64,000 nt of DNA from Thiocystis violascens DSM 198 (GTDB lineage: Bacteria > Pseudomonadota > Gammaproteobacteria > Chromatiales > Chromatiaceae), in the NCBI RefSeq assembly GCF_000227745.2, contig NC_018012.1:3593412-3657411 (forward strand), written 5' to 3'. Position 1 is the stretch's first letter. The number at the start of each line of letters is the position of its first letter. Positions 36,283-46,035 of this stretch are shown piece after piece. The translations under genes and the position numbers were made by a program. Under the pieces are notes generated by a model. The model searched no databases. It had not been told where the DNA came from and saw nothing but the letters and a program-made list of their open reading frames with translations.

Positions 36283-37086
36283 TCAGTGCCGATTCTTGTC
36301 AGAGGCGAGTGTCTCCGGATCGATGCCGAGCGCGCGCAAGCGTTCGGCCAGACGCTCCGCGCGCTGACTGGCCTGATCGGCCCGCGCCCTTTCCTGGTCC
36401 GCTCGCGTTCGCTCCTGATCGGCTCGCGCCCGTTCCTGATCGGCCCGCGCTTGTTCCTGGTCGGCCCGCGCCTGTTCCTGCTCCGCTCGCGCCTGTGCCT
36501 GCTCGACATGGCGCGCCAGCTCGACCGAGGTCATGAACGGACGACCGTGCGGGTCGAAGAGTTCTAGCGTCTCGGGACGCAGGGCGAACCGGATACCTAG
36601 CCGCGGACTTACCCAGCCGTTCAGATGGGAGACCGGCAGCAACCGGCCGTCCTCGCGCCGCCAGATCTCCAAGCGGTTGCAGTCCGGGTCATAGAGGTAA
36701 TATTCCTCGACGCCATAGAGTTCGTAATAGTCCCGCTTATCGGCCATCTCCTTGCGGCTGTTGGAGGGCGACAGGATCTCGAAGACCACCTGCGGAGCGA
36801 TACCACCCTCTTCCCATTGTTTGTACGAGCCGCGTTTGCCCTTGGGTCTCCCGAAGGCAACCAGCACATCCGGCGCGATGGGACCGACGATTTGGCGGTC
36901 AGGGACCGGATACCACAGGAGATCGCCGGCGATGAAAACATCCGCCCGGTCGGCGAACAGGATCTCCAGATTTTCCTTGATCCTGACGATCCATTCGTAC
37001 TGCTCCGTGTTGTCCGCCATGGGCTGTCCATCGCTCTCGGGATAGGGGTCGTCGGGATCGATACGGGACAAAGGATTCATGGTCAT
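36283..37086 (-). CDS. Uma2 family endonuclease-like protein with repeat coiled coil
   Basis: A member of the Uma2 (DUF820) family, which has a PD-(D/E)XK nuclease fold; the biological role is unknown. The domain covers about residues 25-190, with the core [25 protein letters not shown], and [16 protein letters not shown] giving the predicted acidic and Lys residues. The C-terminal third is an alpha-helical coiled coil of repeated ADQERAR units (21-bp DNA repeat). The ATG overlaps the purE stop by ATGA, so it is transcribed with purK-purE. Uma2 genes are usually abundant in cyanobacteria and multicellular bacteria; the domestic function is open. Confidence 0.85.
   Translation of the reverse strand: MTMNPLSRIDPDDPYPESDGQPMADNTEQYEWIVRIKENLEILFADRADVFIAGDLLWYPVPDRQIVGPIAPDVLVAFGRPKGKRGSYKQWEEGGIAPQVVFEILSPSNSRKEMADKRDYYELYGVEEYYLYDPDCNRLEIWRREDGRLLPVSHLNGWVSPRLGIRFALRPETLELFDPHGRPFMTSVELARHVEQAQARAEQEQARADQEQARADQERARADQERTRADQERARADQASQRAERLAERLRALGIDPETLASDKNRH
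36371..36498. repeat. 21-bp tandem repeats in the Uma2 coiled coil
   Basis: About six imperfect copies of a 21-base unit (GATCGGCCCGCGCCTGTTCCT and variants such as GGTCGGCCCGCGCCTGTTCC), each coding on the minus strand for a seven-residue unit of the type ADQERAR. The unit equals one coiled-coil heptad, so expansion lengthens the helix in whole heptads. Confidence 0.8.
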
Positions 37087-37604
37087 GACTCCCGCGCGGT
37101 TTGCTCCAGCTTAGCCACTTTTTCCATCACCATCGCCTCCAGATCCCGCTTGTAACGGACGATCCGTTCGCGCATCGCCGGATCCGAGGCTCCGAGGATC
37201 TGGACGGCGAGGATGCCGGCGTTTTTCGCGCCATTGATCGCCACCGTCGCCACCGGCACGCCGGGCGGCATCTGGACGATGGAAAGCAGAGAATCCTCCC
37301 CGGACAGACAGGCGCTCTTGACCGGCACGCCGATCACCGGCAGCGGGGTGATGGCCGCGGCCATGCCCGGCAGATGCGCCGCGCCGCCCGCGCCGGCGAC
37401 GATCACCCGCAGTCCGCGGTCCACGGCCGACTCGGCATACTCGTAGAGTCGGCGGGGCGTGCGATGGGCGGAAACGATGGTCATTTCATGCGGCACGCCG
37501 AATTCGGTCAGGATCTCGGCGGCCTCGCGCATCACCGGCAGGTCCGAATCGCTGCCCATGATGATCCCGACCAGCGGCAGGCCATGGTTTGCGGACTGGC
37601 TCAT
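37083..37604 (-). CDS. purE: 5-(carboxyamino)imidazole ribonucleotide mutase
   Basis: Converts N5-CAIR to CAIR in purine synthesis. The 173-residue protein has the signature [13 protein letters not shown] at residue 13, [15 protein letters not shown] and [21 protein letters not shown]. The ATG at 37604 overlaps the purK stop (ATGA); a longer frame to 38138 runs through purK in another phase and is false. At the 3' end it overlaps the Uma2 gene. The class I enzyme partner PurK is directly upstream, as expected. Confidence 0.97.
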   Translation of the reverse strand: MSQSANHGLPLVGIIMGSDSDLPVMREAAEILTEFGVPHEMTIVSAHRTPRRLYEYAESAVDRGLRVIVAGAGGAAHLPGMAAAITPLPVIGVPVKSACLSGEDSLLSIVQMPPGVPVATVAINGAKNAGILAVQILGASDPAMRERIVRYKRDLEAMVMEKVAKLEQTARES

Positions 37605-38755
37605 GGATGATCCTCTCCGGAAATTTCGATGAGATCGCGGACACGCTCGGCCTTGCGGCGGGCGGTCTCGATGTCCGGATCGAGCACCGTGACATGCCCC
37701 ATCTTGCGAAAGGGCGCGGTCGCGGCCTTGCCGTACAGATGCAGACAGACGCCGGGAATCGCCAGCGCCTCCGCCATGCCTTTGATCACGGGACGGCCCC
37801 GATGTCCGGGTGCGCCAAGCAGATTGATCATGGCCGCCGGCGACAATTGCGCCGTCGATCCCAGCGGAAGACCGACGATGGCCCGCAGATGCTGCTCGAA
37901 CTGATCGGTGACATTGGCCTCGATCGTGTGGTGGCCGGAATTGTGGGTTCGCGGGGCCACTTCGTTGACCAGGAGCGAGCCGTCCCCGGTCAGGAACATC
38001 TCCACGCCAAAAATCCCGACGCCGCCCAGCACTTCCAGTGTCCGCACGGCGAGCTTCTCGGCGGCCGCGGCCGTCTCGGCGGGAAGGTTCGCGGGGGCGA
38101 GCAGCATGTCGAGCACATTCTCGCCGGGGCGAAAACACATCTCCACCACGGGATAACTCCGGCAGTCGCCATCCAGTCCGCGCGCCACCAGCACGGCCAG
38201 TTCTTTCGTGGCCGGGACGAAGCGCTCGACCAGCGAGGGCACGGGCAGGTGCTGCGGATAGTCCTCGGGACTCCGCATGATCGCGACCCCGCGCCCGTCA
38301 TAGCCGCCGCGACGCGCCTTCTGTACGAGCGGATAGCCGAAGTCGGCGAATCCCGCCGGGCTGGGGTCCGCCATCGGGATAAAGGGCGAGGTGGGGATTC
38401 CGGCCTCCGCCAGCGCCTGTTTTTGAGTCAGCTTGTCCTGGATCAGCGCCAGCACCCTGGGCGAGGGGTGGACGTTGTGACCTTCGCGGACAAGCTGGAT
38501 CAGGGTGTCGGTGTCGATATCCTCGATATCGAAGGTGGTGACATCGCAGGATTCGGCCAGTTCGCGCAGTTTCGCCGGGTCATGATAATGACCGACGATC
38601 TGATGCCCGGCGACCTGTCCGGCGGGCGAGCCGGGAGTCGGATCGAGCACCACGCAGGTACAGCCGAGTCGTTTAGCGGCCTTGGCCATCATGCGGCCAA
38701 GTTGACCGCCGCCAATAATGCCGATACGGGCAAGGGGGAGTGGGAATGCGTCCAT
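37601..38755 (-). CDS. purK: 5-(carboxyamino)imidazole ribonucleotide synthase
   Basis: An ATP-grasp enzyme that carboxylates AIR with bicarbonate and ATP to give N5-CAIR, the substrate of PurE. The 384-residue protein has [21 protein letters not shown] at the N terminus, [34 protein letters not shown] and a C-terminal [15 protein letters not shown] block. Length matches the family (355-390). It lies 55 bases downstream of the antitoxin-like gene on the same strand. Confidence 0.97.
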   Translation of the reverse strand: MDAFPLPLARIGIIGGGQLGRMMAKAAKRLGCTCVVLDPTPGSPAGQVAGHQIVGHYHDPAKLRELAESCDVTTFDIEDIDTDTLIQLVREGHNVHPSPRVLALIQDKLTQKQALAEAGIPTSPFIPMADPSPAGFADFGYPLVQKARRGGYDGRGVAIMRSPEDYPQHLPVPSLVERFVPATKELAVLVARGLDGDCRSYPVVEMCFRPGENVLDMLLAPANLPAETAAAAEKLAVRTLEVLGGVGIFGVEMFLTGDGSLLVNEVAPRTHNSGHHTIEANVTDQFEQHLRAIVGLPLGSTAQLSPAAMINLLGAPGHRGRPVIKGMAEALAIPGVCLHLYGKAATAPFRKMGHVTVLDPDIETARRKAERVRDLIEISGEDHP

Positions 38756-38810
38756 GACGCAATCTTCTGCCTTCTCGGCAAAAATGGAAAGCCCTTGGCG
38801 CGCGGATGAC

Positions 38811-39227
38811 TCAGGTCCGGGCGTAGTCCGTCTTCGAGCCGGTCAGATCCCAGGCAAAGGTGCAATCCAGATGGGATAGCACCGAGATCATGCCGCTCTC
38901 GCCGTCCTCCACCATCACAGACACCGGCGCGCGCTGCCCGAAGCGCTTGTTCGCCCGCTTGACCCACAGATGACGCATCTCCGGATTGCGGGGAAAGAAG
39001 GTGTGCAATGCCTCCTCGATCCGGGAGAGATAGTCGACCCGGCGGTTCACCAGAGGATCGTCGGGGAATGGCTCCCCATCGCAAAAACGGCCAATATGCC
39101 GGGCCTTGACGGTCTCCGGGAGCTGTAGAATCACGGCAATCTCGCGGGCGCCCAGACCCCAGCCCTGCAGGAGGTCCATGGTGCGCCGGGTCGCGGACAG
39201 ACGCTCGTCGCGTGAGATTTCATTCAT
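38811..39227 (-). CDS. MbcA/ParS/Xre antitoxin-like protein (DUF2384), without partner toxin
   Basis: A 138-residue protein. The C-terminal part from EEALHTFFPRNPEMRHLWVKRANKRFGQRAPVSVMVEDGESGMISVLSHLDCTFAWD has the pattern of the DUF2384 toxin-binding domain (paired with RES-domain toxins). The N-terminal half contains GLGAREIAVILQLPETVKARHIGRF, a probable helix-turn-helix. The start MNEISRDERL at 39227 is preferred over the ATG at 39239. No toxin gene is adjacent: purK follows and spoT precedes. The assignment rests on pattern memory only; it could instead be a transcription regulator of the purKE operon. Confidence 0.6.
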   Translation of the reverse strand: MNEISRDERLSATRRTMDLLQGWGLGAREIAVILQLPETVKARHIGRFCDGEPFPDDPLVNRRVDYLSRIEEALHTFFPRNPEMRHLWVKRANKRFGQRAPVSVMVEDGESGMISVLSHLDCTFAWDLTGSKTDYART

Positions 39228-39368
39228 TGTGAGGATCACCCTTAAACAACGCCCACGCGGTATGCGCCAGTGGCCTTATCGGTCTGTAGTTGGCGTCGCG
39301 GAACTTTGGTTACAACGGTCAGCCGTCGCGGCTTCAGCGCGCAACGCTCGGTCCATGATGGGCGAGGT

Positions 39369-41702
39369 TCAGGATCGCGCGACGCGCACAATCCGGGTAA
39401 TCAGTGGGATCTGCCGCAGGCGGCGCATGATGCGGGCAAGGTGGGCGCGGCCGTGGACCAGGATCAGAAACTCCAGGTCGGTCGTCATGCCATCTTTCTC
39501 TCTTGAGAGGACATTCTCGATATTCGAGCCCTGCTCGGCAATCGCCCCGGCAACCACGGCCAGGGCGCCGCGGCGATTGCCGATCTCGACCCGAATCTCG
39601 GTGGGGTATTCGCCCTCGGGCTGGTCCGACCATTGCACGTCGAGACGCTTGTCGCGTTTGCCGTCCAGACTCCCCAGGTTGCGGCACTCGGCGCGGTGGA
39701 CCACGATGCCGCGGCCCGGACTGAAGAGCGCGGTGATGTCATCGCCGGGGATGGGGCGACAGCAGCGGGCGAAACTGACCACCATACCCTCGGTCCCCCG
39801 GATGGCAAGCCGGTGGGGGTGGAGATCCTGATCCTGACGAGCCTCGCCAGCGGTTTCGTCGCCCTCGGCCCCGACCAAACGTCGGGCCACGAGGGTGGCC
39901 AGGCGATTGCCCAGACCGATCTCACCGAACAGATCCTCGATGCCGCGCAGGTTGCCGTCCTCCAGATAGGCCGCGAGGCGTAGCGGATCGACCCGATCGA
40001 CGTCGGTGTTGAAGGCGGCGAGTTCGACGCTCAGGAGTCGTCGCCCAAAGTTCTGCGCTTCGAGATGGCGGATATTTTTGAGATAGCCGCGGATATTGAC
40101 CCGCGCCTTGGCCGTCACCACGAAATTGAGCCAGCCGGGATTCGGACGCGCGCCAGGCGCGGTGATGATTTCCACGGTCTGGCCATTGCGCAGGATCGTG
40201 TTCAGGTGCGCCATCCGCCGGTCGATCCGCGCGGCCACGCAACTATTGCCCACGTCGGAGTGGATCGCGTAGGCGAAATCGACCACGGTGGCGCCGCGCT
40301 TGAGGCTCAGGATGTGGCCCTTGGGGGTAAAAATATAAACCTCGCCCGGAAAGAGGTCGACCTTGACATGTTCCAGGAACTCCACCGAATTGCCCGCCTC
40401 GCGCTGCATTTCCAGCAGGTTCTGCAACCAGTCGGCGGCGAGCGTGGTGGGATTGGCGGTCGACTGGTTTCCGGATTTATACATCCAGTGGGCGGCGATG
40501 CCCGACTCCGCCACCCGCTGCATGTCCTCGGTGCGAATCTGAATCTCGATCTGGATGCCTTGCGGACCGACCAGCGCGGTGTGCAACGATTGATAGCCGT
40601 TGGCCTTGGGGATCGCGATATAGTCCTTGAAACGCCCCGGCACCGGTTTGTATAGATTGTGCACCAGGCCCAGTACCCGGTAGCAGGTATCCACCCGGTC
40701 CACCGTGACCCGGAAGGCGAAGACGTCGACGATTTCCGAAAAATCGCGCGATTTGTCGCGCATCTTGCTGTAAATGCCATAGAGATGCTTGCGCCTCCCC
40801 TCGACCGCGCCCTGAATGTCCTCCTGTTGCAAGGCGCGTTTCAGCGCGGTCTCCACGGTGGAGACCATCTCGATGCGCGCGCCGCTGGTCTTGATCAAGG
40901 CGCGCTGGATGACCCGGCGACGCCAGGGCCAGTAATGCGCGAAGCCCAGTTCCTCCAGTTCCACCCGCACCCGATTGATCCCGAGCCGGTTGGCGATCGG
41001 GGCGAAGATGTCGAGGGTCTCGCGGGAGATACGCCGACAGGCCTCCGGGCTCATGGAGTCGAGCGTGCGCATGTTGTGAAGCCGATCGGCGAGCTTGATC
41101 AGGATGACACGGATATCCCGCGTCATCGCCAGCAGCATTTTCTGCAGGCTGGCCGCCTGGGCCTCGGCCCGCGATTTGAAATCGATCTGAGTCAGCTTGC
41201 TGACGCCATCGACCAGTTCGGCGACATCCTCGCCGAAGAGTTCGGCCACCTGATCCTTGGCGATCTCGGTATCCTCGATGACATCGTGCAGAAAGGCCGC
41301 GATGAGACACTTATAATCCATCCGCATCTCGGCGAGGATGCGTGCCACCGCCAGCGGGTGATAGATGTAGGGCTCGCCGGATTTGCGCGTCTGTCCGGAA
41401 TGCGCCTCGGCCCCGAACATATAGGCGCGATAACACTCCTTAACTTGCTCGGGCGGGAGGTACGCGTCGAGATAGGCGCACAGGTCGCTGATCAGATAGC
41501 GCTGCTCGGTTGGCGCCGGGACTTCGCTGTCAGCCCGCTCGCCAGACCTCAAGCCGGACCCGCTCTCCGGCGCCGCGACCGCCTGCAGCGGTCGCGAACC
41601 GACGGAGATCAGGCCACTCGCGCCGTGCGGCAGCGGCGTGGCGGAAGCGGGGCAGACGCCCTGTGCACCGAGTTGTCCCAGCGTGGCGGGCACGTCATTC
41701 AT
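39369..41702 (-). CDS. spoT: Bifunctional (p)ppGpp synthetase/hydrolase SpoT
   Basis: Makes and degrades the alarmone (p)ppGpp. The 777-residue protein has an HD hydrolase domain (about 100-250; AAFLHDVIEDTEIAK gives the HD-ED residues), a synthetase domain (about 300-420; FRVTVDRVDTCYRVLGLVHNLYKPVPGRFKDYIAIPKANGYQSLHTAL), a TGS domain (about 460-520; VYIFTPKGHILSLKRGATVVDFAY), and a C-terminal ACT domain (LAVVAGAIAEQGSNIENV). Compared with E. coli SpoT (702) the N terminus has about 65 extra, Pro/Ala-rich residues, and the true start may be further in. It directly follows rpoZ (stop and start adjacent). Confidence 0.95.
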   Translation of the reverse strand: MNDVPATLGQLGAQGVCPASATPLPHGASGLISVGSRPLQAVAAPESGSGLRSGERADSEVPAPTEQRYLISDLCAYLDAYLPPEQVKECYRAYMFGAEAHSGQTRKSGEPYIYHPLAVARILAEMRMDYKCLIAAFLHDVIEDTEIAKDQVAELFGEDVAELVDGVSKLTQIDFKSRAEAQAASLQKMLLAMTRDIRVILIKLADRLHNMRTLDSMSPEACRRISRETLDIFAPIANRLGINRVRVELEELGFAHYWPWRRRVIQRALIKTSGARIEMVSTVETALKRALQQEDIQGAVEGRRKHLYGIYSKMRDKSRDFSEIVDVFAFRVTVDRVDTCYRVLGLVHNLYKPVPGRFKDYIAIPKANGYQSLHTALVGPQGIQIEIQIRTEDMQRVAESGIAAHWMYKSGNQSTANPTTLAADWLQNLLEMQREAGNSVEFLEHVKVDLFPGEVYIFTPKGHILSLKRGATVVDFAYAIHSDVGNSCVAARIDRRMAHLNTILRNGQTVEIITAPGARPNPGWLNFVVTAKARVNIRGYLKNIRHLEAQNFGRRLLSVELAAFNTDVDRVDPLRLAAYLEDGNLRGIEDLFGEIGLGNRLATLVARRLVGAEGDETAGEARQDQDLHPHRLAIRGTEGMVVSFARCCRPIPGDDITALFSPGRGIVVHRAECRNLGSLDGKRDKRLDVQWSDQPEGEYPTEIRVEIGNRRGALAVVAGAIAEQGSNIENVLSREKDGMTTDLEFLILVHGRAHLARIMRRLRQIPLITRIVRVARS

Positions 41703-42005
41703 TCAGTCGAGGGCATTCCCCGGCTGCTCCGGTTCCGAGGGATCGACGCGAAAGCCTTCCGCAATGGCTTGTTCCAGGGCCGCCGCCGTCTCGTCCATCT
41801 CCCGCTGGGCTGCCTGAACCATGGCATTGGAGATATGCCCGGCGGCAATCTCACGCAGCGCCATCACGGTGGGTTTGTCATTGGCCCAGGGCAGAATGGG
41901 TTCGACGCCATTGGCCAGTTGCCGTGCGCGCTTGGTGGCGAGCAAGACGAGATCGAAGCGGTTATCGACATGGTCGAGACAATCCTCGACGGTAATTCTT
42001 GCCAT
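41703..42005 (-). CDS. rpoZ: DNA-directed RNA polymerase omega subunit
   Basis: Binds the beta prime subunit, helps assembly and forms part of ppGpp site 1 on RNA polymerase. The 100-residue protein begins [33 protein letters not shown], the family hallmark, and continues [18 protein letters not shown]. Length compares well with E. coli (91). It lies between gmk and spoT, the classical gene order, so the ppGpp target subunit and the enzyme are co-transcribed. Confidence 0.97.
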   Translation of the reverse strand: MARITVEDCLDHVDNRFDLVLLATKRARQLANGVEPILPWANDKPTVMALREIAAGHISNAMVQAAQREMDETAAALEQAIAEGFRVDPSEPEQPGNALD

Positions 42006-42039
42006 GTTTTTCTCCTGTGAATTCAGTCCAGGCGATTGT

Positions 42040-42651
42040 TTAGTCCAAGCGATCCAGCAGATCGCTCAGACGCGGGCGTTGGCGGGCCAGACGATGCCGC
42101 TCGGCGGTGGCGATCGCCGCGAGCGCGTCGAGCGCGGTCTCGAAATGATCGTTGACCACCAGATAATCATATTCGGCATAATGCGCCATCTCGCCGCGCG
42201 CCTGGGTCATGCGACGCGCGATGACCGCGTCGCTGTCTGTGCCCCGGCCTCGCAGCCGGCGCTCTAATTCCGCGATGGTCGGCGGCAGCACGAAAATCCC
42301 CACCGCCGCCGGAAAGCGTTCCCGCACCTGGCGCGCGCCCTGCCAGTCGATCTCCAGGATCAGATCCCGTCCCTTGGCCAGACAGTCGCGCACGTCCCGC
42401 TCGCGGGTGCCATAGAGGTTGCCGAATACCTCCGCGGACTCCAGAAAGGCACCTTCGGCAAGCGCCCGGCGAAACCGGCCCTGGTCCAGAAAATGATAGT
42501 GGATTCCGTCCTCCTCGCCCGCGCGCGCGGGCCGCGTGGTGCAGGAGACGGACAGCGACAGACCGGGGTCGCGCGTCAGCAGCGCCTTGACCAGACTGGT
42601 TTTGCCGGCGCCCGACGGGGCCGAGACAATGAAAAGGACTCCTTCGTCCAT
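42040..42651 (-). CDS. gmk: Guanylate kinase
   Basis: Phosphorylates GMP to GDP. The 203-residue protein has the P loop [13 protein letters not shown] at residue 9, [24 protein letters not shown] with the GMP-binding residues, and [17 protein letters not shown]. It lies 34 bases before rpoZ and 28 after yicC on the same strand. The substrate link to ppGpp metabolism agrees with the operon. Confidence 0.97.
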   Translation of the reverse strand: MDEGVLFIVSAPSGAGKTSLVKALLTRDPGLSLSVSCTTRPARAGEEDGIHYHFLDQGRFRRALAEGAFLESAEVFGNLYGTRERDVRDCLAKGRDLILEIDWQGARQVRERFPAAVGIFVLPPTIAELERRLRGRGTDSDAVIARRMTQARGEMAHYAEYDYLVVNDHFETALDALAAIATAERHRLARQRPRLSDLLDRLD

Positions 42652-42679
42652 GCTGCTCTCCGCGCGCGGTTGCCGGCGT

Positions 42680-43546
42680 CTATTCCAGATTCTGGATCTG
42701 TTCGCGCATCTGCTCGATCAGCACCTTCATCTCCACCGCCTCGCGCGTCACCGCCACGTCCGCGGACTTCGAGCCCAGGGTATTGGCCTCGCGGTTGAGT
42801 TCCTGCATCAGGAAATCCAGCCGTCGACCCACCGGCTCGTCGCGGGTCAGGACATCCCGAACCTCGGCCGCGTGGGCCTCCAGCCGGTCCATCTCTTCGT
42901 CCACGTCGAGTTTCGCGGCCAGCAGCGAGATTTCCTGTTCCAGACGGGCGGGATCCAGTTCGGCCCGCAACTCGGCGAGCCGCTCGGCGAGCCGCCCGCG
43001 CACCCCGGCCAGCACCTCCGGCATGCGCGCGCGCACCCTCGTCACGCTTTCCAGCAGACGGTCGCAGCGATCGCGCAGCAGGATCTCCAACCGCGCGCCC
43101 TCGCGCTCGCGGGTCGCGAGCAGGGTGTCGAGCGTGATCTCCAGCAGTTCCAGGGCCGCGGTCGTCAGCCGATCCAGATCCGGCTCCTGTTCCTGAATGA
43201 CCCCCGGCCAGCGCAGGAGTTCGAACGGCGACGGCTCGACGCCGCGCCCCATCAGTTGTCCCACTTCCTGCCCGGCCGCCAGCAGTTGCTCGACGAACGG
43301 GCGGTTGATCCGCAAACGGCCCACGGCGCCGACCGCCGGGGCATAACGCAGTCCGCAATCGACCTTGCCCCGCTGGAGACGGGCCGCCAGGCGCGCCCGC
43401 ACGGTGACATCGAGCGCGCGCAGTTCCTCGGGCAGGCGGAGATAGGATTCCAGATAGCGATGGTTGACGGAGCGTATTTCCCAGGTCAATTCGCCGAAGT
43501 CTCCGCCGCTGGACTCGCGGGCGAAGGCCGTCATACTTTTAATCAT
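42680..43546 (-). CDS. yicC: YicC family endoribonuclease
   Basis: A member of the YicC/YloC family, reported in E. coli as an endoribonuclease that helps sRNA turnover. The 288-residue protein opens MIKSMTAFARESSGGDFGELTWEIRSVNHRYLE and ends GRRLDFLMQELNREANTLGSKSADVAVTREAVEMKVLIEQMREQIQNLE, both diagnostic, including the conserved Asn-Glu pair. It is the first gene of yicC-gmk-rpoZ-spoT and is transcribed away from the kinase gene at 43673. Confidence 0.95.
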   Translation of the reverse strand: MIKSMTAFARESSGGDFGELTWEIRSVNHRYLESYLRLPEELRALDVTVRARLAARLQRGKVDCGLRYAPAVGAVGRLRINRPFVEQLLAAGQEVGQLMGRGVEPSPFELLRWPGVIQEQEPDLDRLTTAALELLEITLDTLLATREREGARLEILLRDRCDRLLESVTRVRARMPEVLAGVRGRLAERLAELRAELDPARLEQEISLLAAKLDVDEEMDRLEAHAAEVRDVLTRDEPVGRRLDFLMQELNREANTLGSKSADVAVTREAVEMKVLIEQMREQIQNLE

Positions 43547-43672
43547 GATGAGGAGTGTCTCTCGGGTCGGTCAGGGCGCAAAAAAACGCAACGGCGGCCT
43601 ATCCGTGCGCGATGGGTCTATTATACCGGTTGAATCCAATCAACGTTTGCCCGGAAATCAGCACCCGCAATC

Positions 43673-44653
43673 ATGGCCGCCGCTCGCGAGAGTCTCACCC
43701 CCGGCACCCTTGTGGGCTGTTATCGAATCGTCAAGCCGATCGCCAAGGGCGGTTTCAGCCTCATCTATCTGGCCAAGGACGAGGAAAGCGGTGGAGACGT
43801 GGTGATCAAGGAATACATGCCCAAGAAGATCGCATGTCGCGACAGCGCGCTGCGAGTGGTGCCGATCGATCCCGACTATACCGAAAACCTCCACCACGGG
43901 AAGAAGTTATTTTTCCAGGAAGTCAAGGCGCTGGCAGCGCTGCAGCATCCCAACATCGTGCGGGTTTTGGCCTTTATTCTGGCCTACGACACCGGCTATC
44001 TGGTGATGCCGAACGAGCGCGGCCGCAATCTTGGCGCCTATCTGCACGAACGCAAGGGCGGGCTCAGTACCACCTTTCTGCTGGAGGTCTTCGTGCCGAT
44101 TCTGGATGCGCTGGCGCTGCTGCATCGCAGCGCCATGCTGCACCTGGACGTAAAGCCGGGCAACATCCATCTGCGACACGGCAATCAGCCGCTGCTGCTC
44201 GATCTGGGCGCGGTCCATCCGCTCAGTCGAGGGCGGACCCGCGGCGGTCAGGTGATTACGGCCGGTTACTCTCCGGTGGAGCAATATTTCCGGACGGGGC
44301 AGGTCGGTCCCTGGACCGATGTCTACGCGGTCGGCGCCAGTCTTCGCACCTGCATGGAGGGCCGTACGCCCCAGCCCGCGCCCGAGCGTCAAAAGGAGGA
44401 TACACTCGTCCCCGCCGCCGTTGCGCTCAAGGACCGCTATCCGGCATTTCTGCTGGAGGCCGTCGACTGGTCGCTCCGCATGGATCCCGCGGAGCGTCCC
44501 CAGGATGCCGCGCAACTCTTGGCCGTGCTGTCCTCGCACCTCGACGAGACTCAACTTGCCCGACTCACGGAAACGGCCCCGGCGGCTTCGGTCGCTAGTC
44601 ACGGAATCGATCATCAAGGTGATTTCCTGAAATCGCCAAAGCCACATCACTGA
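43673..44653 (+). CDS. Eukaryotic-like serine/threonine protein kinase
   Basis: A 326-residue soluble Hanks-type kinase. It has a Gly-rich loop [12 protein letters not shown], catalytic Lys in [10 protein letters not shown], the catalytic loop [12 protein letters not shown] (His-x-Asp-x-Lys-x2-Asn), the DLG form of DFG in LLLDLGAV, and an activation-to-APE region GYSPVEQYF. All catalytic residues are present. There is no membrane helix or sensor domain; the C terminus is short and non-conserved. It is divergent to yicC and is followed by rph after 13 bases, so co-transcription with RNase PH is likely. The substrate is unknown; a [12 protein letters not shown] segment is also seen in kinases linked to type VI secretion or phosphatase pairs, none of which are here. 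Confidence 0.9.
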   Translation: MAAARESLTPGTLVGCYRIVKPIAKGGFSLIYLAKDEESGGDVVIKEYMPKKIACRDSALRVVPIDPDYTENLHHGKKLFFQEVKALAALQHPNIVRVLAFILAYDTGYLVMPNERGRNLGAYLHERKGGLSTTFLLEVFVPILDALALLHRSAMLHLDVKPGNIHLRHGNQPLLLDLGAVHPLSRGRTRGGQVITAGYSPVEQYFRTGQVGPWTDVYAVGASLRTCMEGRTPQPAPERQKEDTLVPAAVALKDRYPAFLLEAVDWSLRMDPAERPQDAAQLLAVLSSHLDETQLARLTETAPAASVASHGIDHQGDFLKSPKPHH

Positions 44654-44666
44654 ACACCGAGACATC

Positions 44667-45383
44667 ATGAGACCATCGCAACGACGCCCCGACGAACTCC
44701 GTCCGCTCCGCTTCACTCGCGGTTTCACGCGCCACGCCGAGGGTTCGGTGCTGGTCGAATGCGGCGACACCCGCGTCCTCTGCACGGCCAGCGTCGAGGC
44801 GCGCGTACCGCCCTTCCTCAAGGGACAGGGCAAGGGCTGGATCACGGCCGAATACGGGATGCTGCCGCGCGCCACCGATCAACGGACCCAGCGCGAGGCG
44901 ACCAAGGGCAAACAGGGTGGCCGCACCCTGGAGATTCAGCGTCTCATCGGTCGCTCGTTGCGCGCGGCCGTCGATCTGCGGGCGCTCGGAGAACGCTCGA
45001 TCACCCTGGATTGCGACGTGCTGCAAGCCGACGGCGGCACCCGCACCGCCTCCATCACCGGCGCCTGGGTCGCGCTGCGCGACGCCGTCGACGGGCTGCT
45101 CGCGCGCGGCGAACTGGCGTCCAGTCCCATCCATTCGCAGGTCGCGGCGGTTTCGGTCGGCATCTACAACGGCGTCCCCGTGCTCGACCTGGACTATGCC
45201 GAGGACAGCGCCGCCGAGACCGACATGAATCTGATCATGGATGGCGAGGGCCGCTTTATCGAAGTCCAGGGCACCGCCGAGGGCGCGCCCTTCAGTCGCG
45301 AGGAACTGGATGCCCTGCTGGCGCTGGGCGCGGCCGGGATCCGTCAGATTCAGACCGCGCAGCGCGCGGCGCTCGGTCAATGA
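44667..45383 (+). CDS. rph: Ribonuclease PH
   Basis: A phosphorolytic 3' exonuclease that trims tRNA precursors. The 238-residue protein has [67 protein letters not shown] and the C-terminal [20 protein letters not shown], all family blocks. Length equals that of E. coli (238). rdgB follows with a strong ribosome site. Confidence 0.97.
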   Translation: MRPSQRRPDELRPLRFTRGFTRHAEGSVLVECGDTRVLCTASVEARVPPFLKGQGKGWITAEYGMLPRATDQRTQREATKGKQGGRTLEIQRLIGRSLRAAVDLRALGERSITLDCDVLQADGGTRTASITGAWVALRDAVDGLLARGELASSPIHSQVAAVSVGIYNGVPVLDLDYAEDSAAETDMNLIMDGEGRFIEVQGTAEGAPFSREELDALLALGAAGIRQIQTAQRAALGQ

Positions 45384-45405
45384 AGTTTAAACTTGGAGGA
45401 TGTCG

Positions 45406-46029
45406 ATGAGCCTATCGCATCACGGAGAGTCGATCGTCCTGGCCAGCAATAACGCGGGCAAGGTGCGCGAAATCAGCCAACTGCTCGCGGACGCGCGAAT
45501 TCGAGTCGTGCCGCAAAGCGAGTATGGCGTCCCCGAGGTCGCGGAAACCGGCTTGACCTTTGTCGAAAACGCGATTCTCAAGGCCCGTCATGCGGCGCAA
45601 TGCAGCGGGCTTGCGGCCATCGCCGACGACTCGGGACTGGAGGTCGACGCGCTACAGGGCGCGCCTGGCATCTACTCGGCCCGTTACGCGGGCGTCGGCG
45701 CCTCCGACGAGGACAATCTCGTCAAGCTGCTAAAGGATCTTGAAGGCCTGCCCGAGACCGCGCGGACCGCCCGTTTTCAGTGCGTCTTGGTCTATCTGCG
45801 CCATGCCTTCGACCCGACGCCGCTCATCTGTCAGGGCACCTGGGAGGGCGTGATTCTGACCGAGGTTCGCGGCGAAAACGGTTTCGGCTACGATCCGATC
45901 TTTTTCGTGCCGACGCACGGTTGCAGTTCCGCCGAACTCGACCCCGAGACTAAGAACCGGCTCAGTCACCGGGGACAGGCGCTGCGTAAACTGCACGATC
46001 TGCTGGACGCGCAACGGCTTTTCGCTTGA
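45406..46029 (+). CDS. rdgB: XTP/dITP pyrophosphatase (RdgB/HAM1)
   Basis: Hydrolyses non-canonical purine triphosphates such as dITP and XTP to keep them out of DNA. The 207-residue protein has [64 protein letters not shown] and [11 protein letters not shown]. The GGAGGA at 45395-45400 puts the start at the second ATG (45406), because the first (45400) overlaps the ribosome site. It lies between rph and yggS, a classical order. Confidence 0.96.
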   Translation: MSLSHHGESIVLASNNAGKVREISQLLADARIRVVPQSEYGVPEVAETGLTFVENAILKARHAAQCSGLAAIADDSGLEVDALQGAPGIYSARYAGVGASDEDNLVKLLKDLEGLPETARTARFQCVLVYLRHAFDPTPLICQGTWEGVILTEVRGENGFGYDPIFFVPTHGCSSAELDPETKNRLSHRGQALRKLHDLLDAQRLFA

Positions 46030-46035
46030 AACCTC

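Noticed and set aside
39106..39831. Plus-strand frame of 241 codons across the spoT 3' region
   Set aside because: Antisense to spoT ACT domain and to the antitoxin-like gene; Arg/Ser-rich.
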